64,000 nucleotides of DNA from Mortierella sp. BCC40632. Lineage: Eukaryota > Mortierellomycota > Mortierellomycetes > Mortierellales > Mortierellaceae. Positions 1-12,804 of the stretch are shown one piece after another. The stretch covers positions 2,748,501 through 2,812,500 of the forward strand of contig WAEK01000002.1 of the NCBI GenBank assembly GCA_011634665.1. The letters run 5' to 3'. The notes under the pieces were generated by a model that was not told the origin of the DNA, made no database searches, and was given only the letters and a program-made list of their open reading frames with translations. The stretch's first letter is position 1; each line of letters starts with the position of its first letter. The translations under genes were made by a program, and so were the position numbers.

Positions 1-347
1 TCCTCCTCTTTTCTTTACTCTCCCTTTTCTTCTTGTACATAACCTATTCCCCTTGTATAGCCCTTCTTCTATTCCGCCTTCTACTCTTACATCTCCTCTC
101 TCTCTCTCTCTCTCTCTCTCGTTTCTATCACGGTTTTGCTCCGCACAATTCTGACCGGGTTATTCGTTTAGCTCCCTGTACATACCATCTCATTGTCATC
201 TTCCTCCCATCCGTTCTAGCTCACTATTTCCGTACAATAAACATACTGTATGAAGCCCTGGATATCTTTTTTTTTTTTTTTTTTTTTTTTTACAGCTCGA
301 GGTATGGAGTTGTGTATGTCTGTGGTTCTGAATGCTTTTTTTAATCT

Positions 348-395
<48 letters not shown>

Positions 396-773
396 GCTGT
401 TCTGGGCCGGGCCAAAAAAGTTGGGGTGCTGAGACCCCTTACGCCCAATAGTTCCACCCAAAGAAGAGTTAAAAGGGCTGCGCCTGCGCCTACCGCTGTT
501 TTTTTCGTTGTTGACTTTAGATGAATGTTGAGTGGTTTTTTTTTTTTTTTTTTTCCACCTCCCTCTCTCTCTCTCCTCTCTCTCTTTTTATTATTACATT
601 CTCCTCGTAAAAACAACAACAGTAACAAAAACCTAATTGTCATAATCGTCGTCGTCATCATCCTCGATGTTTGAGGATTTCCTAGTGGAGAGCGAACACC
701 GAAATTAGATCGGTATGTTAGTACAAATAAAAAAAAAAAAGGCAGAGAAACGTCTCTCTCAGTCTTTCTCTCC
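1..773. other. 3' flank of NC2-alpha; simple repeats only
   Basis: No convincing gene. It holds CT microsatellites (about 92-120 and 352-393), a poly-T run near 268-290 and further T-rich runs near 537-554. The open frames here encode only runs of Ser/Leu, Arg/Glu or Phe/Lys from these repeats. Confidence 0.7.
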
Positions 774-2210
774 TTACCCTGTAGATCTCCTGTTATCAAT
801 CCGAGGTCCTTTACTTGATGCTAATGCCGCAGACCACTGTGCCGCTGCAGCCGCTGCAGCAGAATCATTTACAACAGCCGGCGCTGACCTCAAGACCGGT
901 GCAGGAGCTTGCGAAGCTCTTGTCCGGGTGACACTCACTGGAGGAGGAGGAGGTGGTGGCAACTCATGATCATCGTTGCTATTGTCCTCATCCATTTCCT
1001 CGTCCTCGTCCTCGTCCTCATTATCGTCTTCCCGCTTCGTTTTCCGGCGCCGACGTTGAGTGCCTGTGGAGACCTGACCGTCACTTGAACTGTTGGCTGC
1101 ACCACCCGAAGGTCCTCCTTGCTGTGGATCCGGTACATTCTGCACAATATCTCGCAAAAAGTCGAATTGATCCTTATCCAGAATTGTCTTTTTCCTATTG
1201 AGTCAAGTCGATGCCAGTATTTATGGATAGACAGGGGGAAAGTAAGAAAGAAATGAAGAGGGAGAGTTCAGTACCAATTTTCTGTTCACTAGAACAACCG
1301 CTTCTCCAGGACACGTGCTGGTGCCTCACTAATCAGCTGCCGTAGAATGTTGACACTCCTTACAGGTGTGCAGCAGTCAGCCGTTTGGCATTCTTGGATC
1401 GAGTTTCCATACAGGCCTCGTCTATCAGAGACTGCATAAACAGCTCTAATGCCTTGGCTATGAAAAACGCAGCACCGGCAATCAAAGGCAGGTGGTAAAG
1501 GAAAAGATGAGGAGAGAAATAGGAGAGATAGGTCCTGAGCATTAGCCATGGAGGATTCGAGTGTCGCTTGCTATGCAATACTTTACCAGAGGGGGAAAAA
1601 AAAAAAAACGTCTACGCCGAGGGGGAGGCTATCGTCATTCCCGCTCACTTACATATAAGAATAGGAGTCGCCTGTGCCACTTTGCCCACATCTTCGTCCA
1701 TCTGCATGATCTTCTTGATGCGGGCCTATTGTCGATAACGGCACACACAAGAGCACTCTAGTAAATAAAAGATACCTCCGCAGACAATACACATGCTTCG
1801 CCATATATTCCAGGGTCCAGCAAGGCGCCATTGAAACAAAGTAGTTGTGTCTTCTCTTTCCCCTCTGTCGTACTAACTAAAGCAGAGTGTGGGGGCCTTC
1901 AAACCGATAGTCCTGCCTTTTTTAAAAAAAAATATCCTTCTGGCAGTTATCGAGATGAGTGTTGTCCGAGTCAATGTCACATCCCGATTTCCACTCGTTC
2001 ATCCTGACTAGTCCAGAGTTGATCTCCATTTGGTCCGAGAAAGTTGGTAGGAGTCTCCTCGTGCAGAAATAGAGTCCTTCCTGTCATTTCATCCTCAGGC
2101 GACATCAAAAGATGGGATGAATGGAGGGAAGGGAGAGAAGTTGTGTGTGTGGGGAGGCGCTTTCATAGTCGACATACCACTGGGAACTTGGTCTTGTACT
2201 TTCTGCCCAT
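774..2210 (-). CDS. BUR6: Negative cofactor 2 alpha (DRAP1/Bur6), TBP-binding corepressor
   Basis: Histone-fold subunit of NC2, which binds TBP on promoter DNA together with NC2-beta (Dr1) and blocks TFIIA/TFIIB entry; nuclear. Exons read on the minus strand: 2210-2178, 1725-1653, 1457-1364, 1194-774, giving 206 aa with all phases matching. Residues 1-11 (MGRKYKTKFPV) lead into ARIKKIMQMDEDVGKVAQAT, then ISKALELFMQSLIDEA and KNAKRLTAAHLKK, the classic NC2-alpha histone fold, then FDFLRDIVQNVPDPQ as in DRAP1. The tail is basic, then acidic, then has a seven-proline run and an alanine run. The first exon (33 nt) lies 452 nt upstream of the second; I chose it because its phase-0 donor gives the FPV-ARIKK junction typical of the family. 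The C-terminal low-complexity tail is less conserved. Confidence 0.9.
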
Positions 2211-3233
2211 ATTGGTTCTTCTCTCCCTCTCTCCCTTTTCTTGAGCAATAGATTAGAGTTGAAGGATAGGTTTGTTCTAGTTTCCCAATGAGTCGAAAGG
2301 TGACCGTGGGACCGTTGGTTGGGTTGTCTTGGGAAATAACCGTGAGGTGAAGGTATGTGATGCCTTGAATTCAAATAGTACACTGGTATTGATTTTGAAT
2401 GCTGCAATCCTGTTGACGACTGACTACACTGATGTCTTTTCTTTTTTTTCTTATTATTTTCTTTTTTTTTCTTTTTTCAGTCGAGTCCCTTTTGAAGGAG
2501 AAAAAAAAGGGTCCTAGAATCCGAGATGGTGACCTTGCTTGCTGGACTAGCTGCAGGGTTTTAAATTAGCGTGAGTCGTCTATGGGAGACAAAAGAGCAG
2601 AATGGAAAGAAAAGCGGGCAGTGGTAGATTGATGCAAGGTAGGAGGAACAGAAGAGGAAGAAGAAAAGGAAGAGGAAAAAAAAAAAAAAAAAAAAAAAAA
2701 AAGGCGCGTGGCAGTAGAGAGGGAGAGCCTGGAGCTGGTCAAGGTAGACAGGCAAGTGGCTTCGCTGTTTATCTCGGTCGTCTATGGTTGGGCGGGTTCG
2801 CCTTGGAAAAATGAGACAAGAGGCCGACCAAGGGGGGAAACAAAAAAATACACTTACTCTCTCCTTCATTCTTTCTTTCTTTCTTTCTTTCTTTCTTCTC
2901 TTGCATCGCATTCTCAACAGTTCATGACATTACCTCCACACGCATTTCTATCTTCCTTCACTCTCTCGACTCTCTTCATAGTACTCCATCCTTAGCATTT
3001 TTTGAAACAAAACAAAACACGCCTCTCAACTCTTCACAGCCCAGCCCACGAAAGACAAGAAAAAATTACGAGCATCCTTTACCATCTGGACCGACGCGTT
3101 TCCTCCGCTACTAATCTCGATAACAATAAGCATCGACCTTCCAGCAACTGCATTACGTATCTAAAGACTCTGGAAAGGTCCCTTTCATCAGCACGCGTCG
3201 TCTTCATTGACCCACCTCACTCTACATATCACC
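2211..3233. promoter_or_regulatory. Divergent intergenic region NC2-alpha / LSM8
   Basis: About 1 kb between two divergent start codons, so it should carry both promoters. It contains T-rich runs near 2440-2480, a poly-A run near 2678-2702 and a CTTT repeat at about 2868-2896. The LSM8 start codon sits in a CACC context (3230-3236). No additional gene recognised. Confidence 0.5.
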
Positions 3234-3723
3234 ATGGCAGATCACCTCAAGTCACTCGTTGACCGTAGGAAACACTCCAGAGTCGCTGTGGAAAAGACAA
3301 TGCACTCCGTTCTTATCGCAATACTCTACTAATAACAAATCCCGCCTTGCTGACTCTGACCCTATGATAATAGATCCAGTATTCGTCTACCTGACGGATG
3401 GCCGCACACTTATCGTACGTGTAAAGGAGTCGACAGTCTCTTTTCTTTTTATCCTCCTCCTCGGAAGCTCTAACAGATATTTTCCATATTCTTTTTTTAG
3501 GGTCATCTTTCTGGATATGACCAAGCGACAAATGTCATCCTGAGCAAAACACAGGAGCGGGTATTCTCAGCAACAGAACCCGTCAAGATGTTGCCCATTG
3601 GAGTATATGTCATCCGAGGAGAGACCATGTAAAGTCACTGATAAAAAAAAGAAGAGGCCAGACCTTTGTCTTTTGTGGAATCAAAAAGTCCATTTCCACC
3701 CCAGGGTGTTAACAGTAGAACAT

Positions 3724-3754
<31 letters not shown>

Positions 3755-3899
3755 CTTTTTCTTTTTCTTTCTTTCTATTTCCTTGGTAACTCAATTATGG
3801 CAACTTAGAGCGCTCATTGGCGAATTGGACGAGGAACTGGATGACAGTCAGGACTTTGAAAACATGAGAGTCGATCCACTGGACCCAATAATACTCTGA
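3234..3899 (+). CDS. LSM8: U6 snRNA-associated Sm-like protein LSm8
   Basis: Subunit specific to the nuclear LSm2-8 ring that binds the 3' oligo-U end of U6 snRNA and supports splicing. Exons 3234-3264, 3374-3414, 3501-3628, 3809-3899 join in frame to 96 aa, the same length as human LSM8. The Sm1 motif is visible as HPVFVYLTDGRTLIGHLSGY and the Sm2 motif as LPIGVYVIRGETIALIGELD, followed by a short acidic C-terminus. The third intron carries a very long poly-T tract (about 3725-3754) upstream of its acceptor. A cluster of AATAAA signals follows at about 4335-4342. No open frame longer than the four exons exists, so the gene is only visible after splicing. Confidence 0.93.
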
Positions 3900-5063
3900 A
3901 CTATTCTGGCTCAACCTCCTCTCCCCTCCCCTTCTCCTTCCTTCTTACACCCTTACTTCTTTACGATTGTCATGGATCGATCGGAAGGCTAGACACTTTA
4001 GTGTCGCAAGGAAGGAGATTTGCTTTTTCTCGCTCGCACTCTTTTTTTATGACTCTTCTCCAGGAATATGGAGGAAACGATCCGTTGAGTGCTGGAATTG
4101 GATGCGGAGCAAAATGGAATTAGCTCCTTTCTCTTCTTTTTTTCTTTTTTCTTTTTGCTGCTGCTGGATAAACGAAAAAAACGAAACAAAAAAAAAACAT
4201 ACAAAAAAAAATACCTCAGATACATTATTCATTCTACCGGCACATCACACCTTTTGCGAATCTTCCTTGCACTAGGTTAGGGGACATTTGGAGTTGAAAA
4301 CACACAATCTAACAACTCGATGTTCTCGCATTCAAATAAATAAATATATAAAAATATAAAAAATAGTGTCAAAAGTGCGAGTCTGAGCACTCAGCCCTTT
4401 TTTTATGTGCGTATGGAAATGTTGAGATCCCATCGCTTGGCTCAAGGGATCTACTCAGATTATCAGTCTACTCTCCTAGAGCTACAAACACTAGTGCTAC
4501 TTTTTTGGTAGGTTGGTTGGTTTTATATATATCCATCTCAAACACATACTTTCACTCTGTAACCTTTGGTACCAATAAATCCGTTGAATGAAATGCCAAA
4601 TGCTTGATAGCGCTTTAATAGAATGAATACCAGTCATCTTCCACCCTCCCCCTCTTTTCTCCTCAAAACTAAATGTAATATAGAATTCTTTTTTTTCTTT
4701 TCTTTTTCTGGTCGCTTCTACCCTCCAGAATCTCTCCCCACTTTTTTTTTTTTTTTTTTTTTTTTTTTTCTTTTTTCTTTTCTTTTTCTTAATCTTTTCT
4801 TTTCAATTTTTTTTCTTTCTGCTTTCATTATCCAGCCATGTCAGCCTCCAATAACTCTTAGATGCACTCGCTGCTTTATACTATACAAGTAGTTGTAGAG
4901 AGTTTTCAAAGACCAAATAATGTGCGTCCCATAAAAAAAAAATAAAAACGCGCTTCGCTGTAGAAAAAATAGTAAAAAAAAAAAAAAAATAAGATATCGC
5001 TCTAGCCCTCATCGTCCTAGGCTCGCCATTTGTTTCCAAATGGCCATTAGTTTCTCCTTTTCT
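3900..5063. other. Convergent intergenic region LSM8 / ABCE1
   Basis: 3' flanks of two convergent genes. AATAAA-type signals lie near 4335-4342 (+). Poly-T at about 4741-4769 and A-rich runs at 4930-4990 dominate. No further gene recognised. Confidence 0.6.
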
Positions 5064-8292
<3,229 letters not shown>

Positions 8293-9813
8293 TTACTCAC
8301 GGTATTCGACACCCCAGATATCGTGCAGCATAGTGCTCAGGTACCGGTGTGGGTTCGCCTTGAGCACTACATTTGTGCGCGAGCTCTGACCTGGCGCATT
8401 CTTTGTGAACCTTCCACGGCGGTCAACCACAATCATACCTCTCGTCAAAGTTCCCTCAGTCTCGATACGAATGTCTCGCTGCTCGACTCGCCAACCCACG
8501 CTTGTAATATCCTCTTCATACTCGATATCCAAAAAGAATCCCACGCAAAGAGGGTCGTGCAGACTCATGTGGTCGATGTTCAGCTTCTCCTTGACTAGCT
8601 TGAAGGTAAATCCATTGAACAGAAGGTTCGAGAACTTTGCAAGAGGAGTATCCAGCTCAGTAATATACTTGTCAAACGTGCCCTTGCTCAAGCAGACCTG
8701 GTGAGTGACTATTGATGACCATAGCAGTGGAAAGTAAAGAAAGAAAGACAAGGTCACAATCTCATTGCAGTGTTCCTGGGGGCAAGGAGAATACCCATTC
8801 TCTTTGTCGGTTTGCGACATGCCTTGACATACCATCTGTGGGAAGCATATAGAGGTCAATTGCTTTTGTGGGATCTTCATGCATTGTTGCCTGCATCATC
8901 TTGTGAACAGAGTGTGGGCACGCATGGAAGTTGAACTCGGCTACAGGTGTGATATTACTGAAGGAAAAAAAAAAATGTAAGCCATCAAATGGGATAGACA
9001 AAGAGGAGCCTCTTCTTTGACTCGGTCGTTCATCCAGCAACTGATAACTACCCCGATCGCACATACCCAGGCCGATCGAGATTGCCACCCATGCAAATAA
9101 CTCGCTTGCACCGGGCAAAGGTGATAGGGTCCTTCTCGTACGCAAGTGCAAGGTTGGTCAAAGGACCAATGGCAATTAGTGTCAAAGTCTTTGGCTCAGC
9201 CTGCTGAAGCTGGTACAGAATTTCTTCATGAGCAAGTCTGTTAGACAAGCTGTAAAGTTTCTCGGATGGAATATCTCCAGCTGCCCTGTCCAACTCCTTG
9301 CCGGCTCTAGTAGGATCCAAAAGTCCCAGGATTTCTGCCCAATCGCCCGGTGCCAGGTCTGGATCGTTCAAGTGCATATGCCCAAGTCCATCTGGTCCGT
9401 GAAAGTCCTCACCCCATTCTGGTTCGTGCACAAGTGGTCTCGTTGCGCCTAAAAAGTCATTGGGTGTTCAGAGTTCAGTATCATGATATTAAGCAAAGAC
9501 AATGTGGGTGAGACCCGAAAATCTTTGGCATGAAAACGCTACCCAGAGCGATAACAGGTTTCTTTTGTTGAATCCGTCGAAGTCGGTCGACAGCAGGTCC
9601 TGCGAGGGTTGCGAGGCGTTCTGTGCTGACTTCCTTGCCAAGGACATGAAGGACGGTGAAGAGGTTCCTGGTTACGTTGTTAAGGTTGGTGTTGCCGTAG
9701 CAAAGCGTGATGGCCTTGAGATCGATCCTGTCGGAACCCATGGCATGGAGCAGAGCCAGGGTGTCGTCGATACCCGGGTCGCAGTCGATAATACAAGGGC
9801 TGGACTTGACCAT
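8293..9813 (-). CDS. Nucleoside hydrolase (uridine/purine nucleosidase family)
   Basis: Hydrolyses the N-glycosidic bond of ribonucleosides for base salvage (inosine-uridine hydrolase family). Exons 9813-9543, 9448-9067, 8957-8833, 8708-8293 give 397 aa. The catalytic Ca2+-binding motif DCDPGIDD is at residues 10-17 and the mid-domain motif IGPLTNLALA is intact. A substrate-loop region GGNITPVAEFNFHACPHSV follows, close to the family pattern G-x3-NxxAEFN-x2-DP but with HACPHS after AEFNF. The C-terminal half has MSLHDPLCVGFF, the conserved DxxA-like HDP motif. Slightly longer than bacterial enzymes (about 310-340 aa), as is common in fungi. Substrate preference cannot be told from sequence. 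Confidence 0.92.
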
Positions 9814-10571
9814 AGTTCTTGAATAGGTAGGGGTATGGGGTGGGTGGGAAAGATTAGTTCAAAGGACCAGGGATGGGATAACAAAGTCAAGTGGGCAAGG
9901 AACGAATAAAAAAAACCAGCGCTTGCTCCCACGCACCATTTAAAAAGTCCCGCGCCCGTCTCTTGTGGTATTAAGGGTTGTACCCAGTGAAGTTCCCCGC
10001 CTCTCTGTTCTCCCTCTCTCCCCCTCTCTCTCCCTCTCTCTCTGTGTGAAAAATACAAAGGAGAGAGTACCAGAGTCTGGCTGCCGACGACGGCGTAAGT
10101 GGGCAGGCGTAAGTGGGGCAGGAGAAAGTGGGGCAACAGTTGCTTTGTCTAAAGGCTTTCCTAGGTAAGTACCAAGAGAGAAAGAGAGAAAGTGAGAGAC
10201 CAAGAGTGAGAGAATGAAAGAGAAAAAAAAAATTGGGATGGCAGTGCTTTGTCAGAAGTCTTGACACTATGACGCTTGCTGCGCGATTAAAAAAATTAGG
10301 ACAGAAAAGGCCTAATACAGGACGTCCATTCAGATTTGTAACCACTCGAAAGGTATAAGAGGGCATTTCATGTCCATCCTCACTCTTACTCTCTCATCAC
10401 TCACACATCCTCACCCTCGTTCTCACTCTTGCGTTTGCACTCTTGCACACACTCAAGCGTACCCATTCACACACACACACACACTCTCTCTCTCTCTCTC
10501 TCTTCCTTCATTCTAACCACTGCAGTCATAACAACAGTGTTCCATCTCAAGCTACTTCTAGAAACACTAAA
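9814..10571. promoter_or_regulatory. Divergent promoter, nucleoside hydrolase / ATX1 copy 1
   Basis: Contains three imperfect copies of a GTAAGTGGGGCAG-like unit at about 10092-10136, a TATA box at 10354-10359 in plus orientation, and (AC)n-(TC)n repeats at about 10468-10502 just before the ATX1 start. The strong TATA box and the tandem G-rich units suggest inducible expression of the chaperone gene (inference). Confidence 0.5.
10354..10359 (+). promoter_or_regulatory. TATA box of ATX1 copy 1
   Basis: TATAAG preceded by GG, 218 bp upstream of the start codon at 10572 and downstream of the G-rich repeat units. The paralog has TATAAAA 136 bp upstream of its own start. Confidence 0.5.
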
Positions 10572-11139
10572 ATGGCTGTAAGTCAGCTTGGCTGGCTAAT
10601 AGATGGCATGGTAGCAATAGTATTTGCCCATTCTCGCACTTTACTGATCAATTTGCCCTCCCTCTCTCCTTCCCTCCCCCTCTCCCTCTCTCTCTCTCTC
10701 TCTCTCTCCTCTATCTATAGCAATACAAGTTTGACGTTACCATGACTTGCGAAGGCTGCTCTGGCGCTGTTACCCGAGTCTTGAATAAACTCGAAGGTAA
10801 ACAACACGACGCAACTCTCACTGAATTTGTTCCAACACCTTTAATGGAGGAGCTCTCACTCATTCGTACTATCAAACCTTCTTGCTCAATTCTAATCATC
10901 TAGGCGTCAGCAAGTTCGAGGTCTCGCTGGAGAAACAGAGTGTTGTAGTTGAGTCCCCTTCGCTTACACAGGTAAAGATCCTCTGGCCTGTATTGACGGA
11001 TCAAAAAGGCATATGGCCCTATTGAGAGGAACCAAGTCCTAACAAGAGTTGCGTTGCTCTTCTTATCTGTATTAAATAGGAAAAGATCCTGGAAGTCATT
11101 CAGAAGACCGGCAAGCCAGCTAAGGTGGCTACAACGTAG
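10572..11139 (+). CDS. ATX1: ATX1-type copper chaperone, copy 1
   Basis: Small cytosolic HMA-domain metallochaperone that carries Cu(I) to the secretory-pathway copper ATPase. Exons 10572-10577, 10721-10796, 10904-10971, 11080-11139 give 69 aa. The first coding exon is only ATG GCT. The copper site MTCEGC has cysteines at 12 and 15, and the C-terminal KTGK loop typical of Atx1 is present. Intron positions and phases are identical to those of the second copy at 16278-16898, so the two arose by gene duplication. An AATAAA signal is at 11260-11265. The first intron holds a CT repeat (about 10684-10708) before its acceptor. Confidence 0.94.
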
Positions 11140-12287
11140 AAATTAGATACAACTTAGCCCCTGGCGGTGTCAAAAGCACTGCTACTGAGATCCTTCAAGT
11201 CAATTCGCGCGCACGCACACGCGTGCATTCTACACAAGAAAATATTTACATCACCATTGAATAAACCTGATCCTATTCTTCGATCGAACTTTAGCAAAGA
11301 GGCGGCGGCTTTTGGTCCATTGAAGAGGATCTACAAGCTAGTTGCTCCCTGCTACCCAATGGAATATGTAAAGGAGTGAAGAGAAGAGTGAGAGTCTATG
11401 GTAGGGATGAGGGAACGAGAAAGAGAGAGAGAAGCCGATAAAGACATGTGCATAACTGTGTCAGTGAGGATATGTGTGTCCGTGAACCAAACATAGAGAG
11501 GATGGGAGTAAGAACTAGAGTGAGAGTGAGAAGTTAGAAGAGAAGGGGGGATGTGACAGGCGACAACAGGAGCCTGGGAGAGAGCCAAGCAATTGGGTCA
11601 GACCAGTGGCGTGGCTGCTCCTTCCTAATCCAACCGACAAAGGGCGAAGCTTAAAAATATATCGACCCGACGCACGGTCCAAAGCTTTTGCGTCACCTGA
11701 GTTTGGAATGGTGCCTGCGTTAACCCCAGAAATGCAAAACAAATTAAAGACGATCGTCACCTGAGTTCGAGTGGTGCCTGCGTTAACATCGGCAGTTGGC
11801 CATCTTTTTTCCTTTTCGTTCTTCCCCGTTTTCCTTCGCTTCCACCCATTCTTCGATTGCTTTCCGGGAAAAGAAATCATCTCAGCCGTTCATCCGCACT
11901 AAACAGGGACCTTGAACCTTCGTCATTCAGAGTAAGCCCGGGTCATGACGACCACGCAAAAGAATAAAAAGGGCCCTCTCGGCACTCCTTGCCTTCCTTC
12001 TTTCTTTACTCTCACACTCCACTCCACTTTTTCTGTACACCTTTCCTTCCTCCTCCCTTTCTTCCTTCCTCCTCCCTTTCTTCCTCCCTCCCCCCGCACA
12101 CATACCTTCCCTCCTCATTGCTCCTCGACGACCTTCGTCGCTCTTCTCTGACTCTACGCTCCCCTTGTTCACTGCACCCCGCGGTCCTTGCATGGTTGAT
12201 TCCCAGCAACCCATTCTCCCCTTCTCCTTTGCAGTCAACCCTCTCCCTACCGATAACCCTTCACGGCTTGTTTAAGCACCATCCACC
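11140..12287. promoter_or_regulatory. Upstream region of the ENA-type ATPase with a direct repeat
   Basis: No gene recognised. Two near-identical 33-34 bp units sit at 11691-11724 and 11755-11787, each starting CGTCACCTGAGTT and ending GGTGCCTGCGTTAAC. The last 350 bp before the ATPase start are strongly pyrimidine-rich (CTTCC/CTCC), typical of a 5' leader in this window. Confidence 0.5.
11691..11787 (+). repeat. 33-bp direct repeat upstream of ENA ATPase
   Basis: Two copies, 11691-11724 and 11755-11787, differ only in the middle (TTGGAA versus TCGAG) and share CGTCACCTGAGTT and TGGTGCCTGCGTTAAC. They are separated by 30 bp and end about 500 bp before the ATPase start codon. Candidate operator-like pair. 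Confidence 0.6.
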
Positions 12288-12725
12288 ATGGCTAAGAAGA
12301 TTGTCCAAGTCGAGCCCGAGGTTCCTTACCACACACTTACCGTCGAGCAGATAGAACAACAGCTCAAGACCAGCATCCTTGAGGGTCTTTCCTCCGATGA
12401 GGCAGCTGCTCGCCTCTTGCAACATGGCCGGAACGAGCTCAAAGGCGATGGCGGTGTCAAGTGGTACCGAGTCCTGTGGCGCCAGATCGCTAACCCACTC
12501 GTCATTGTCCTTCTCATTGCCAATGTAAGTACCCTAAGCTTCTCTATCTCTCCCGCCCCGCCCCGCCTTTTTCGTTCTTTTTCTTTTTGTTTCCCTGTCC
12601 AGTTTTGCCGCTCCAGCTTTTTTTATCCAGTTGTCTGCGCATGCAGCAACTGCAAAGATACAGCGAGGGCTCTCAGTTTCGTGAACCCAACCATCCAACC
12701 AGAAGACTGACTTTGCTTTTTTTTA

Positions 12726-12804
<79 letters not shown>

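Noticed and set aside
216..461. Arg/Glu-rich and Ser/Leu-rich frames near the left end
   Set aside because: They are translations of CT/GA microsatellites; similar artefacts occur near 12700, 34300, 51600 and 60600.
10572..10971. ATX1 copy 1 or 2 as a pseudogene
   Set aside because: Both copies keep frame, splice sites, metal cysteines and the KTGK loop.
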